From Uranotaenia lowii (Eukaryota; Arthropoda; Insecta; Diptera; Culicidae), in contig NC_073691.1 in the NCBI RefSeq assembly GCF_029784155.1, positions 126,976,714 to 127,040,713 of the forward strand: 64,000 nt of DNA, read 5' to 3'. Each line of letters starts with the position of its first letter. Position 1 is the first letter of the stretch. Shown here piece by piece: positions 32,991 to 44,470 of this stretch. Position numbers and translations under genes: made by a program. The notes beneath the pieces are model-generated. The model ran no database searches and was not told the DNA's origin. It saw only the letters and a list, made by a program, of their open reading frames with translations.

Positions 32991-33930
32991 ACATTCTCGT
33001 TACTCGATCTAGCAATTCTTGCTCATCTAAGACTACGCTACGTTGTATCTCTACTATACGTGGGGACTTGTTGTATAACCTGTAGCCGTTGTTTGCGTAA
33101 CCCGCAAGAGCTCGTGTGCGCGATCGATTTGTGAGATAAGCTGCGCAGAACGCAACTTCTCCCCTTAACGATTTCGGAAGATCGTATTCGTAGAGCTTTG
33201 CTCGTACTTTCTCCATCAACGTTCTGTTGATTCTTTCGCTCACGCCATTCTGCTGAGGAGTATACGGTACTGTTAGAACCAATGGGACGCTTTTTGCCTT
33301 GCAAATTTTTTGAAGATCTCGTCCAACTTACTCACGGCCATTATCACATCTAAGTTTAGCTTTTGTTTAAAATGCGCCGTGGCCATCGCTTCAAACTCCT
33401 TAAACTTCTCAAAAACCTTGCTCTTGCGTTTCATTAGGTAGATTACTGTGAAATGTGAGTACTCATCCGTGAATGTCATGAAATATCGATGACCATCAAA
33501 CGTGGTTTCTTGCATGTATCCGCAAGCGTCAGTGTGCACTAATTCAAGGGGCCTACCTGACCTTGGTATTTGCAGACTCTTGAACTTTTTGCTTAACTGT
33601 TTTCTTGCTAAACAGCTTTCGCTAAATTTGTTTTTGTTGGATGTCTCGATGCAAAAATCTATTCTTTCTACAATCTTCTGTGTCATTAGTGTGGTTACGC
33701 CAGCATTACTTAGATGGCCAGTCTTCTGTGCCATGTATCAAAACCAATCCATCCAGGCAAAGCCTTGGAGTTTTCAATATCCGAAACTAATTCCAGGGAA
33801 TACAAACCTTCAATTACTGTCCCTAGAGCAACGACCTCCCCAAGTCTGTGATTGTGACCTTACAATCAGAAAAAGTAAGCCTTTTTACCTTAGTGGTAGC
33901 CTCAACGGAAGAACGGATATTTAGATGTTC
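32991..33930 (-). pseudogene. Ty1/copia GAG-pre-integrase and integrase remnant
   Basis: In coding order: GLYSLELVSDIENSKALPGW then TWHRRL (GAG-pre-integrase, 33700-33930), GHLSNAGV, a CxxC-like stretch, RPLELVHTDACGYM (first integrase Asp) and FMTFTDEYSHFTVIYLMKRK in 33273-33734, then VPYTPQQNGVSERINRTLME (Glu motif) in 32800-33282. At least three frameshifts separate these parts. No protease or LTR was found. Confidence 0.9.
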
Positions 33931-34142
33931 TAATATTGGGCTTGTGATATAGCTCAGTTAGTAATTCAGTTGCTTGAGTTTGAGCCCAAGAGTAAACATC
34001 GATCATAGTTGTTCCGGATTAGTTCGTCAATGACTGTCCGACAACTGCATCGTTGATATAAGTAGAAAATGTCATCAAGATGTTAAAACGACTATAATCG
34101 AAACAAAACAAAAAGTTCTAATAATGGTATTACAAAGATGGT

Positions 34143-34253
34143 TCAAATTCGAGAGGGAAGAACAATTCTTACAAGTTTAATGGGGATATTATCGAGTCCA
34201 GTAGTGTTGGATTCAATAGAGGCAATAGCATTCACTATTTCATATTCACACTC
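34143..34253 (-). pseudogene. LINE reverse transcriptase scrap
   Basis: The minus strand encodes YEIVNAIASIESNTTGLDNI then PIKLVRIVLP, matching the 'AI..I.SN..GLD.IP...' motif before the palm in CR1/jockey-like RTs. It was later interrupted by the insertion at 34270. Confidence 0.65.
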
Positions 34254-34269
34254 AAATTCATTGTACATT

Positions 34270-34580
34270 GTGCGCGACTCTACGGCGAACCCAGTATCCA
34301 GAAGGTGGTGAAGGCTGGCCGGATACGCTGGGCGGGACATGTTGCGAGAATGCCGGACGACTGTCCTGTAAAACAGGTGTTCGCTACGAATCCGGTAGGA
34401 ACAAGACGAGCGGGGGCGCAACGAGCGAGGTGGTTAGACCAAATGGAGCGTGATCTGGCGAATGTGGGGTGCCCGAGGAATTGGAGAACGGTTGCCATGG
34501 ACCGAGTGAATTTTAGGAATTATGTTCGTCAAGTTATGTCGTGAGACGGAATACTATGTAAATAAAAAAAAAATAAAAAT
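34270..34580 (+). mobile_element. 5'-truncated LINE insertion with 16-bp target duplication
   Basis: Flanked by a perfect 16-bp direct repeat AAATTCATTGTACATT (34254-34269 and 34581-34596). It carries the last 79 codons of a LINE ORF2: KAGRIRWAGHVARMPDD and ARWLDQMERDLANVGCPRNW, the Gly-His-Val-Arg-Met tail often seen after RT. It then has a stop at 34542-34544 and an A-rich AATAAAAA tail. Textbook 5'-truncated retrotransposition. Confidence 0.9.
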
Positions 34581-34596
34581 AAATTCATTGTACATT

Positions 34597-35738
34597 TATT
34601 TAAAGAGACATCTTATTAGGCACCTTATTTATAAGGCGTTTCCCCACTAGTCAAACGAACAGCTGATTTCTCATGTTTACATTTTCTTGGCATATCGTGG
34701 TAGCGTAAACATACACGGCAAAAATTATAAACTCAACCGCCAGTTTTTTGTACGCATCTCGGACAAAAAGTGCAGGGACTTAATGTTAAGTTTAACGCAT
34801 TAAACTAGACTATGAGTTAAGCGTATTTAACTCAACGTTAAGTTTAATGCAATTTACTCCACGGAAAGTTTTTTCATATTTTCTTGCCGGTGCATAGAAT
34901 TATAAGATCGTACAAATTAGCGACATAAATCGAATCAAATGAAATAAAAAGCAGATATATCAATCTATTTACTTTATTTAGTGGTTACTAAATATTTATT
35001 GCTTCCGGAATAGTTTAAAGTATGCTTCACTTAACTTTCTTGAGGGCATCGTTGGCTGGTGGCAGTCTTGGCAGCAGCACACTTGACTCAATTGGACGCT
35101 AGCCGATGGGGGATAGTTTGGCACAGATCCCACCGTCGCGACGACTGCTGGCATGACGTTCTTCTGCTATTTCAGACCCCCTTCAGGCTACATGCTTTGT
35201 GCTTAAGCTGAACATTCACTGCGGCCCTCGATGACTTGGTAGTATACTTTGGTCGCTTGGAGGTTAATACTCTTATCGGCCAGGGTAATGAACTAGGCCT
35301 TCTTGTGGACTAATCAGCTGTAATGGTACGAGGCTTCTTGTAGGTCCGTATTTTTTTTTTGAAGGATTAATACTTTTTTCGTTGGCAGCATCTATCAGAA
35401 AGAATGTTTTGTCAAATTCATTATAATAAATTATTGTGTTTACCTAATCCGATTGCGGGTTCTCCTCCCATGATCGGCAACCTTCGTGGCAGTACAAATC
35501 CTTTTCTGGAGGAGCCGATGAATGTCGGGAGTAACCGAAGCCGACGCCCTGGACTAAATTGCTGTATCTCGCTCAATTTTTGCTTCCGGACCTATTCAAG
35601 CGACCTTCTCAATGGTAACGGTGGCACTGGAGGCATCAGCTCCAGTTTTCTAAGCAATAGCATAGTGGCTCCAGCCGGACGTTGCGAGCGCCGCAGAGCA
35701 CTTGTCAATTGGGGCGATCTGGCGCAGATTCCACTGAA
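34597..35738. other. Unassigned sequence, exon-like in part
   Basis: G+C rises between 35035 and 35740 and frames are broken. A segment around 35440-35600 resembles 44930-45310 (shared ATGAATxTCxGGAGTxACC). On the minus strand GATTAG-GTAAAC at about 35440 resembles a splice donor. It may be a decayed gene-derived repeat. The 167-codon plus-strand frame at 35404-35907 crosses the hAT boundary and is not a gene. Confidence 0.4.
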
Positions 35739-35746
35739 GCCTCTTG

Positions 35747-38700
35747 CAGGCGCGGTCCTATGGTGGGGTGATCGGGGTGATCACCCCCCCCAAGCGGCAA
35801 AACACCGTTACAAATCACTCGTAAACGCTGGAATTTCTATAAAAGTTCGAACTTTTCCTAGCGGGTGTTCTTTCGAATTTTCAAAATTTTTCACTCCGTG
35901 GGGGTGATTGTTAAATAAAAAAAATTATACATTTCTTAAAATCTTAAAATTGGAAAAAAAAATCGGTTCGCCAAACTAAAACAGTTGTAAGTTGCTATTC
36001 CCTATTCCCCCCGTTTTCACCACATTACTTAGATAAGGCACTTACAGTGTTTAATTCGATTTTGCTGACCATATATCTATCTTTTATACATTTTTTACAT
36101 TCATGTCTGTTTAATTTTCTAAAAATGCTACTTCTTAAATTAGGGATGATGAACAAAACCTGATAAAAAATGAGTTCAGGAATATACCTCAATAAACAGT
36201 TTTTTAAAACAATTGCTCCAAAAACTTGCCTATGTATTTTTTTTTTTTGCATGATAAGATAAAACTAGTGTAATAATATCCCGTCATCCATCGACTATTT
36301 TCTCCGGAAAAAGGCAATCACTCAGGATATTTTTTCCAATTTTTTATCAACACGGCTGGAGTTTCAAATTCGCACCAATTATATTGCCGATACTGCAGCT
36401 CATCTCCACAATAATAGTTTAAGTTTTAAGTAGAAAACCAGCTTAATAATTTAAGTTGAAAATCCACCCTGAATCTGAAAGTTTCGTTATTTCAATTGCA
36501 ATTGATTAAGACTTTTTATTGAAAAGTAGAATTAGCTTTAAGAAATGAATACTTTATTTAATTTTTTTTAATTAAAATTATGCAATTCAAGTTTGATAAT
36601 ATTGAGTGAATGAAACAAAAATACAACTTTTCACTTTTTTACTAAATAATTTGTTTCAAATTTGTAACTATTTCTTCCGATTCAGTTCCAATTAATTTTA
36701 AAATCTATAAAAGCTTGAAATTTAAGAGAAAACAAATAAAAATAAAGTTCCCAAAGCTGCATACTTAAGAATTTGATTTTAATGATTTTGGCTTAGAATT
36801 AAATTTATATATGAGGTCCTCAGAGCCAAAAGGGTATAAGTGACAAAATGGTCGATTTTGAGTTAATGATGCCAAACGATTCTTCATATTTCAAACTATA
36901 TTTGGTGATTTTTTCAGATTTTTAGAATTTTATTTGCATATTTTTACGTTCGAGAGCAAAATACAAATTTTCGAAAAATATATGGAAAATGGCCAAACAC
37001 GACAACTTTAAAGCGTGTTTTCTCGAAATAACCTTTTATGCACTTATACCCCTTTGGCTCCAAGGGCCTCATATATAAATTGAAGAATCGAAACAAGAGT
37101 TTACATTAATTCGGTTCAGCAATATACTTCAGAAATATAAAAAAAATATTCAGTTTTAAATTTTTAGCAATTGTTAAAACTTTCTCAAATAAATGTTTTG
37201 ATTTCCAAACGTATCGTTGAAAAACGAGAATCACTAAAATGTTTGTGAGAGTTTTGCGATGACATCTAGATACTCAAGTAAAATATTGTACAGAAATAAC
37301 TTGAGAATTCATTCACATTTTCTTCCATTAGAATGTGTGTAATTTTTCATTTGTAAAATCACATTCATATCGGAAGATTCTTAAAAGAGTTCTTAAATTG
37401 ATAATGCTACATTTACAAATGACGAAAATCATCTTTTTATTTACAATTGTTCGCAGTGAATATTAAAAATTGTTTTATAAAAGGACGAGGATAAGCTGTT
37501 TAAAAGGATATCAAAAAAAGTATGTAGAGAACTTCTCTAAACTTCTCTAATTTAATTTTTTTTTTAAACACAAACCAATAATTAAGTCAAATGAAATTTG
37601 AAGGGAAGAGGAGAAGCAGTGTGCATCATGGTCCTGGAATATTGTTTTTTTTTTTAAAGAAGAAGTGTATCCATTACTTTAATGATTACTCACTAAGATA
37701 AAAAAAAACGTTTGAATCATGACAAATTTAATGCTGATATGGAATATTTTTTCAAGAACCCAATTTCAGACTCTATTTTTTATCTGAATGTTCAACTCCA
37801 CATTCAAAAGGGTATTTATAAATTTTACATGGCCACAGAATAAACACTTTTTTAGATGAAAAGAATTAAAGAGCGAATTTTGATTTATGCTGGTGTCCTT
37901 TATTATTTTCAAATAGGTTAAAAATTATTTTTGCACTTTTCTGACAAAACTTTTAAACAAAACAATTAAAATTCGAAATAAGGGTTCATACCACATTTCT
38001 TTCCCCAAGAACGCAAGTAATTTTGACTTCTATGAACAGAAACTATTGAAGTTTTCTGCTTTTTTAATGTTCCCAATTCTGTAAAATGATGGACTTTTAA
38101 CGAATGTTTAAAGAAGTAATAACTACATTGAATTTAAGTTATTTCTCGTTTCAATCATTTTCAGACTTCGGCAATTTTTTTAAATGAAATAAAATATTTG
38201 TTTCTTAAAACTTTCTTTAGTATTGTCAGATATAAGTGTCTTTCCGAATTATAAAAAACTGTAGATTGTTTTTAGATCATTCATCTTTATAAAAGTATTA
38301 TCTATTCTTTAATTGAATCAAGTATAATAAACGAATTCAGATTCAGTTTTTTTTTATATTAAATCGTAAGTCCATCAGTTATCAATGATTGATTTCACGC
38401 AAAACTATTCATTTTAAAACTTTTAAACTTCATAGCACCAAAACGAGAGGTGATAAACAAAATCTAGTTGATGATTCGGGTTCAGCGCTCCAAAATCTAC
38501 TTAATCAATCATTAAAACATAGACACCAACATGCTATCTCTTGAATTATTTTGGTAAGACGTTTTTACTAGAAAAAATCTTTTTCAAATGTTAAAAACTA
38601 ATCCTGTTCATCTTCATACTATATTTCAATTTATGAAGAATTTAATCACCGTGATTTTGTTTGTTAATTTTTTTTATCGACCTTATCGGTGAAAATTAAT

Positions 38701-39396
38701 AGAAAATAATTTTAAGTGCATTGTGAACTTAATTAGTATCTGCTATATTTTCTCAACATTTATAATAAAACTTGAAAACACTTGTTTTTATTTTGATCAG
38801 ATTCGTATTTGATCATTCAAGAATTCTTCCATTCCATACTGGTAGAATTTGAATATTCATTTATTTTATTTCTGACTTTGATAACTGACACTCCTGAAAT
38901 AAAATTAATTATTCTCATTTTTAAATTTATCATCTACTAATTTCGAATAAATTCTCTGAGGTTCAGTATGGATATATTTCCATCGATAATTTACATTATA
39001 ATCAATTACTCTGACCCAATCTGATTTTTTGTAAGAATTCGAGAGTTTTATTTCTTATCAAATCTGATGTTATATTTGATGTATTCTTCTTCTGTGCACT
39101 GATTGTTATGTCCGAAGCTTCAAATTTTGGCTTTATTCCAAATTTCTATTCTATAATTTCTAACAAAATTTGAAATTCGAAACCCCCTACCCATGAACGT
39201 GTCCTTCGCACGGGTCTGGTGTGCAGCAAATATTTAAGTCTCATTTGAAACTGCACCCCTCCCACCTACGCCTCCGCCCACTCACTCTCTCTTAATGAAT
39301 GTTTTTTCGCCATATATTTACGTTATTGACTGATTTTTGAAAATTTGGAAAATCACCCCCCCCCCCCCCCAAGAGCCAGCTCTAGGACCGCCCCTG
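35747..39396. mobile_element. Large non-autonomous hAT-like element, 3.65 kb
   Basis: Ends CAGGCGCGGTCCTA and, reversed, CAGGGGCGGTCCTA form 14-bp inverted repeats with one mismatch. An exact 8-bp duplication GCCTCTTG flanks it (35739-35746 and 39397-39404). Both ends have poly-C tracts next to the inverted repeats (near 35788 and 39353-39370). The interior is very AT-rich with no open frame above about 75 codons, so no transposase is encoded. A smaller MITE sits inside at 36812-37071. Confidence 0.92.
36812..37071. mobile_element. Small TA-flanked MITE nested in the hAT-like element
   Basis: 260 bp with inverted ends TGAGGTCCTCAGAGCCAAAA and, reversed, TGAGGCCCTTGGAGCCAAAG, continuing to GGGTATAAGTG on both sides. 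TA is on each flank (36810-36811 and 37072-37073). Non-coding. Confidence 0.85.
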
Positions 39397-39404
39397 GCCT
39401 CTTG

Positions 39405-40129
39405 GCAGTGATGATGTTCAGGTTACTTCAATAGTTTCCTTCAAAGTTTCTTGTCCCGAAACTCAGAATAACCTGTCAGACCAAACAAATTTCGCTTTCT
39501 GCTGATGGGAGCATCATACTGATGGTGTGTATAGTTGTTTGTTTATTGCTGTCTCGTTCAAGTGTATTGTTTCTAAGATTGTGGTTCTAGCACTTGCTTG
39601 GCTTGTTAGTCAATCTCGTTTGCCAAGCGGTGTAGATCTGGCAAACGTTAGCCGCACTAATAAGCGATAGAAAAAAACCTGCCCTCTTGCGCTGACCAGT
39701 AGCACACATGGCTAGTCTCGCTACATGCTGATGTCTCAGTATAAACATACCTACCTTACTTAGTACCCAGCAAATCAAATTGTTGTGAATTTTATGATTG
39801 TGAAATCAAAATTTATATCTGGTTGCTTATGATTTTTATTGCAAAATTGTATTTTCTTTCATAAACAGTTAAAAAAAACCCTCAAATCTCTGTACTTTAA
39901 ATTGTTGTGAACAAGATTTGCTCGAAAAAGTGTTCGATAGTAATAGTTTTTAAATTTTAATTTTTTTTATTACTTGACAACCTTTCCATATTTATTAAAT
40001 CTGTGAATTTGTATTAATATTTTTTATTCATCTACTGATTGCTTTTAACCTCTAGTTTTATTTTATTTTTTAAACAAGTTTTGACTTTTTTATTCCTTGA
40101 ATTTTTTGTTTGTAGTTTGTTTTGTGAAA
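39405..40129. other. Spacer and LINE 5' leader
   Basis: 39405 continues the sequence interrupted by the hAT-like element. Somewhere after about 39780, where composition becomes strongly AT-rich, the 5' untranslated region of the following LINE begins. Its exact start is not visible because no target duplication could be matched. Confidence 0.4.
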
Positions 40130-41191
40130 ATGGATGATGAAACGGGTGTAGTATGTATTGAATGTAAAAACGTAGAAAATTGTCTTGATCGAGTCTTAAC
40201 GTGCGCTTATTGTTTTAAAAGTGTCCATCTTAGTTGCAAAAACATATTAGGCAGTGCAGCACGTAAAATTAAAAAACAACAATTCTTTTGCGATCCAAAC
40301 TGTGCGGACATATATTTTAAAATTATCGGGCAACGAAATGATCAGGACACTATCATAAACAGCATAAATAGTCAAATTAAAGAAGTGATACAAAACGCCG
40401 TGGCAACAGAAATTTCCTCCCTAAAAACAGAAATGAAATCCGTTACATCTGCCATAGAGTCCTCTCAGGAATTCTTGTCCTCGAAGTTTGAAGAGATTCA
40501 AACAGACTTCCAGGACTTGAAATCCCATAACGAGGCTTTAGAAACAGAAGTATCAGATCTTCAACAAAAACATTCACACCTAAAAAATGAAGTTTATAAG
40601 CTTGAAAAAAATCTGGATAAAGTAAACAGAGATGCTGTATCGAAAAATTGCATGATTTTTGGTTTACCAGTTTCTAAGAACGAGAACACTCTTGAAACGG
40701 TTTGTAAAACTTGCAGTGCTTTTGGCTACGATTTAAATAAAGAACATATCGAATATGCCGTAAGACTCTATTCCTCTAAAAACACCCAAGATACTATTCC
40801 TCCAATGAAATTTTCCCTTAAAAGCTCCGTAATTAAGGAAGAAATTTTTAGTAAAAAGCGTAGTTTCGGTAAACTTTCCTCAACAACAATAGACCCTTCG
40901 TTTTTGTTTAATGGTAAAGCAACAAATATCTCAATTCGTGATGAATTAACTCCGTTAGCTATGGAAATATTAACTGAGCTCCGTGAGTCTCAGGATCTGC
41001 TTAAAATGAAATATATTTGGCCTGGTAGGGGTGGCGCTATACTAATAAAAAAACACGAAGACTCTAAACCCATATCGATAAGAAGTAAAATGGAACTGAA
41101 CAATTTTCTCAGCAAGCATCTGATTCAAGCGGATAATGATACATCACTAAGCCAAAAAGATACGCCTTCTCCGAAGCGCAAGAGGAACTAG
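40130..41191 (+). CDS. LINE ORF1 protein (PHD finger, coiled coil, FP-like C-terminus)
   Basis: 353 codons, uninterrupted. I start at the ATG at 40130; the frame is open slightly further up but without another ATG. Residues 9-58 form a C4-H-C3 PHD-type zinc finger (C9, C12, C25, C28, H33, C36, C54, C58). Residues 95-190 are a predicted coiled coil with heptad-like Leu/Ile (EISSLKTEMKSVTSAIESSQ, DLQQKHSHLKNEVYKLEKNL), expected to oligomerise. Residues 190-345 (CMIFGLP through IWPGRGGAILIKK) resemble the nucleic-acid-binding C-terminus of LINE ORF1 and FP25K-like proteins. By analogy it coats element RNA. The C-terminus is basic (SPKRKRN). A 42-bp gap separates it from the ORF2 ATG. PHD-containing ORF1 is known in the CR1 group. 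Confidence 0.88.
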   Translation: MDDETGVVCIECKNVENCLDRVLTCAYCFKSVHLSCKNILGSAARKIKKQQFFCDPNCADIYFKIIGQRNDQDTIINSINSQIKEVIQNAVATEISSLKTEMKSVTSAIESSQEFLSSKFEEIQTDFQDLKSHNEALETEVSDLQQKHSHLKNEVYKLEKNLDKVNRDAVSKNCMIFGLPVSKNENTLETVCKTCSAFGYDLNKEHIEYAVRLYSSKNTQDTIPPMKFSLKSSVIKEEIFSKKRSFGKLSSTTIDPSFLFNGKATNISIRDELTPLAMEILTELRESQDLLKMKYIWPGRGGAILIKKHEDSKPISIRSKMELNNFLSKHLIQADNDTSLSQKDTPSPKRKRN

Positions 41192-41233
41192 ATATTTGAG
41201 TTCCTTTTACTCAGAACAAACTTGAAACTAAAA

Positions 41234-44200
41234 ATGAAAATGGAAACCGTTATAAATAAAATTCATGATAGCGTAGAAGATTTTAACATGTACTGTAAGA
41301 GTCAAAACTTTTATTTTAATTATAGTAATAGCAAAAATGAAAATAGTTTTAATAGCAATAATAATAATAATGATAATAAATATAAAAATAATAATATAAA
41401 TAATAATAGTAATAATATTAGTAATAATAATAATAATAATAATAATTACAATAAAAATACTAATAATAATAAAAATAATAATATTAGCAATAATGATAAT
41501 AAGAATAATAATGATACTAGTAATAATAGCAATAATTTTAATAGTTTTAATACAATAAATAGAAGAAACAATAGTAATAATAATAATACTGTTAGTAATT
41601 TAAACATTAGTGGAAGGAATGACAATACTAGCCTTAATATTAATAAATCAAGAATCAATAAAACCATTAGGGTCTTACAATGGAATATTTGCAGTATGAA
41701 CAAATTGGAAAAATTTGATAGTCTCCTTGAGACAATCGAACAGTTGGATGTTGCAGTTGATGTAGTTGTAATTAGTGAAACGTGGCTTACTGAAGAGAAT
41801 TGTTCCATTTATAACATACCCGGATTTATTTCAATCTTTTCGTGTAGAGACCAGCCTTATGGTGGATTGGCAATGTTCATTAATAAAGATCTAAATTTCA
41901 AAACAAAGGAGAACACAACCTGCGATGGGTATCACAGAATTAGTGTAGAAATATCTCTATGTGGTCAAATTGTCGACGTCCACGGAATTTACAGACCACC
42001 CGCATATTCTTTCAGCTTGTTATGTGCTCAGCTTGAATCTCTTCTCGCATCTACGCCTGATTCGCACTCTTGCCTTATTGTCGGTGATTTGAATGTTCCT
42101 GTAAACCTTGTAAATACAAATATTGTGCGAAGATACAAATCATTATTAGAATCTTTCAGCTTCGTTTGTACAAATTCTTACACAACTAGGCCGAAAAGTC
42201 AAAATATTTTAGACCATGTGATATGTAAAACTAAAGATATCGAACGCCTCAAAAATTTTACGATACTTACTGATAAAAGTGATCACTCGCAAATTCTCAC
42301 ATTATTCGAAATGTTATCAGAAAGACATAGTATGGTTTTAAAAAAAGATATTACGGATCATTCAAAACTTAATAACCTATTTACGAGTTATCTTAGCTCT
42401 TTTGTCCCTGGAGACAATGTGAACAGCGGAATTGTAGAATTAACATCTACTTACACTCGAATGTTGAAGCAGTGTACAAAAACAGTTTCTAAACAAATAA
42501 ACCTGAAGCGTAGATACTGTCCTTGGATGTCGTATGACCTATGGGCTCTAATAAAATTAAAAGATAATTATTTGAAACGAGTAAAAAATCATCCTAATGA
42601 TGATAACCTTAAAGAAATGCTTAAACACATAAACAAAAAACTTTGTAATAAAAAGAAAACGTGTAAAAGGCTGTATTATGAACGATTACTGAATGATACT
42701 ACCCACTCTAAACTCTGGAAAAATATAAATCAACTTTTAGGGAAATCTAAAACATCTTCACCGATCACTCTTACAGATGGCGAAGAACTCATTACAGGTC
42801 AAAAACGTGTTGGTGATAAGTTTAACAAATATTTCTCATCGATTGGATCAGATCTTGCAAAGGAAATACCCATTGAAACTGAATATGATGTTTTGTCCAA
42901 TATTAATGAAATCCAAAACTCAATTTTTCTGCAACCTACTGATGAAACCGAAGTCAATTCTGTCATTATTACCCTTAAAAACAAAAAAAGCTGTGGGCCC
43001 GACAGTTTTCCCGTAAGTGTGTTAAAAAATAATAGTACTATATTTTCTCACATTTTGAAAAAGTTTTTCAATTTAATAATTGAATCTGGAACGTACCCAG
43101 ATTGCCTTAAAATTGCAAGAGTGACTCCTATATTCAAATCGGGTGATCCAGAAGATGTTAATAACTATAGACCCATTTCAAGTCTCAGCGTTTTTAGTAA
43201 AGTCTTTGAAAAACTTCTGGTAAATAGAATAACAAATTTTCTTAATTGCAACCATGTTCTGTACAGTATGCAATATGGATTCAGAGCAGGATCAAACACT
43301 CTTATCGCAATCTCTGAACTCGTGGATTCCATAATTAAGGACATCGATTCCAAAAATATAGTTGGTGCTTTATTCCTGGACCTAAAGAAAGCATTTGATA
43401 CGCTCAATCACGGAATTCTTCTGGAAAAACTAAACAAATATGGTATTAGGGGAATCGCAAATGATTTAATTCGGAGTTATCTTTCGGATAGGAAGCAATA
43501 TGTAGTAATGCAAGGAACAGAGAGTGATATGAGAAACATTAGCGTAGGCGTTCCACAAGGCAGCAATATAGGGCCTCTGCTCTTTCTTTTGTATATAAAT
43601 GATTTATGTAAACTCCCACTTATTGGCACAGCAAGGCTATTCGCTGATGACACAGCACTATTCTATACAGGGAAATCTCCGAATACTATAATTGATAACC
43701 TGGAACATGACTTACAATTACTATCTGTATATTTCAACAGCAACTTACTATCTTTAAACTACACAAAAACCAAATATATGATATTTCGCTCGTCCAGGAA
43801 AGTTTTACCACCACATAGAGATCCAAATATGAACCAGTTTGTTATAGAAGAAGTAAAAACCTTCAAATACTTAGGTATTCATCTGGATAATACTCTCTCG
43901 TGGAATTGTCACATACGAAATCTTGAAAAACGAATTTCCCCGCTTTGTGGTGTTCTGTGGAGGTTACGAAATTTTGTGCCTAAACATGTCTTATTGAAAT
44001 TCTATTATGCTTTTATCCACTCAGTCTTACATTATCTTATCTCAGTCTGGGGTCGAGCGTCTCAATCACATCTACAAAAGCTTCAATCATTGCAAAACAG
44101 ATGTTTAAAGAATATTTACAACCTCCCTATGCTATACTCAACAAAACTTATTTATTCATCCATTTCTCATAACATTTTACCAATAGCTGATCTTTGCGAT

Positions 44201-44470
44201 TTCCAAACCATAATGTACGTCTTTGACAACATACACTCATCAAATACCATCCAGAACATTAATTTTACAACAGCTATTAGAACACATAATACCCGTTTTT
44301 TTAATTATCTACAACCCTGTCGGTCGTTTACAACTTTAGGGCAGAAACGAATTTCTTTCATCGGACCAACCAAATATAACATCTTACCCAATGATCTTAA
44401 AGAAATAAATAGTAGATCCATATTCAAAAACAAACTGCTTCAAATATTTAAGGAAAAAATTAGTCGTTAA
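41234..44470 (+). CDS. LINE ORF2 protein (endonuclease-reverse transcriptase), intact
   Basis: 1078 codons without a stop, from the ATG at 41234 (a second ATG follows at 41240). Residues about 35-125 are an Asn/Lys/Ser-rich tract encoded by an AAT-type microsatellite. The endonuclease spans about 144-358 with QWNICS, ISETWL, VGDLNV, LDHVIC and SDHSQ, so all metal and catalytic motifs are present. The RT has GPDSFPVSVL, ARVTPIFKSGD, NYRPISSLSVFSKVFEKLL, FLDLKKAFDTLNHG (near 714), VGVPQGSNIGPLLFLLYIND and FADDTALF (803-806), followed by a thumb-like region with KYLGIHLD. Motif style fits the CR1 group; I cannot resolve the family. It likely nicks the target and primes cDNA synthesis. It seems competent by inspection. 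Confidence 0.93.
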   Translation: MKMETVINKIHDSVEDFNMYCKSQNFYFNYSNSKNENSFNSNNNNNDNKYKNNNINNNSNNISNNNNNNNNYNKNTNNNKNNNISNNDNKNNNDTSNNSNNFNSFNTINRRNNSNNNNTVSNLNISGRNDNTSLNINKSRINKTIRVLQWNICSMNKLEKFDSLLETIEQLDVAVDVVVISETWLTEENCSIYNIPGFISIFSCRDQPYGGLAMFINKDLNFKTKENTTCDGYHRISVEISLCGQIVDVHGIYRPPAYSFSLLCAQLESLLASTPDSHSCLIVGDLNVPVNLVNTNIVRRYKSLLESFSFVCTNSYTTRPKSQNILDHVICKTKDIERLKNFTILTDKSDHSQILTLFEMLSERHSMVLKKDITDHSKLNNLFTSYLSSFVPGDNVNSGIVELTSTYTRMLKQCTKTVSKQINLKRRYCPWMSYDLWALIKLKDNYLKRVKNHPNDDNLKEMLKHINKKLCNKKKTCKRLYYERLLNDTTHSKLWKNINQLLGKSKTSSPITLTDGEELITGQKRVGDKFNKYFSSIGSDLAKEIPIETEYDVLSNINEIQNSIFLQPTDETEVNSVIITLKNKKSCGPDSFPVSVLKNNSTIFSHILKKFFNLIIESGTYPDCLKIARVTPIFKSGDPEDVNNYRPISSLSVFSKVFEKLLVNRITNFLNCNHVLYSMQYGFRAGSNTLIAISELVDSIIKDIDSKNIVGALFLDLKKAFDTLNHGILLEKLNKYGIRGIANDLIRSYLSDRKQYVVMQGTESDMRNISVGVPQGSNIGPLLFLLYINDLCKLPLIGTARLFADDTALFYTGKSPNTIIDNLEHDLQLLSVYFNSNLLSLNYTKTKYMIFRSSRKVLPPHRDPNMNQFVIEEVKTFKYLGIHLDNTLSWNCHIRNLEKRISPLCGVLWRLRNFVPKHVLLKFYYAFIHSVLHYLISVWGRASQSHLQKLQSLQNRCLKNIYNLPMLYSTKLIYSSISHNILPIADLCDFQTIMYVFDNIHSSNTIQNINFTTAIRTHNTRFFNYLQPCRSFTTLGQKRISFIGPTKYNILPNDLKEINSRSIFKNKLLQIFKEKISR
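41335..41610 (+). repeat. AAT-type microsatellite inside ORF2
   Basis: AAT/AAC/AAA triplets with scattered AGT and GAT encode runs of Asn (up to eight in a row) mixed with Lys, Ser, Asp and Ile. The interruptions keep the frame, so ORF2 remains open. Confidence 0.9.

Noticed and set aside
35031..35350. Possible processed pseudogene on the minus strand
   Set aside because: Some frames look coding-like (for example FITLADKSINLQATKVYYQV) but stops are frequent and no family could be named.
35404..35907. 167-codon plus-strand frame
   Set aside because: Runs across the left end and target duplication of the hAT-like element at 35747, so it is a chance join.
41446..41808. Leu-rich minus-strand frame resembling a membrane protein
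   Set aside because: Antisense of the Asn-rich microsatellite in LINE ORF2 (AAT read as ATT/TTA).
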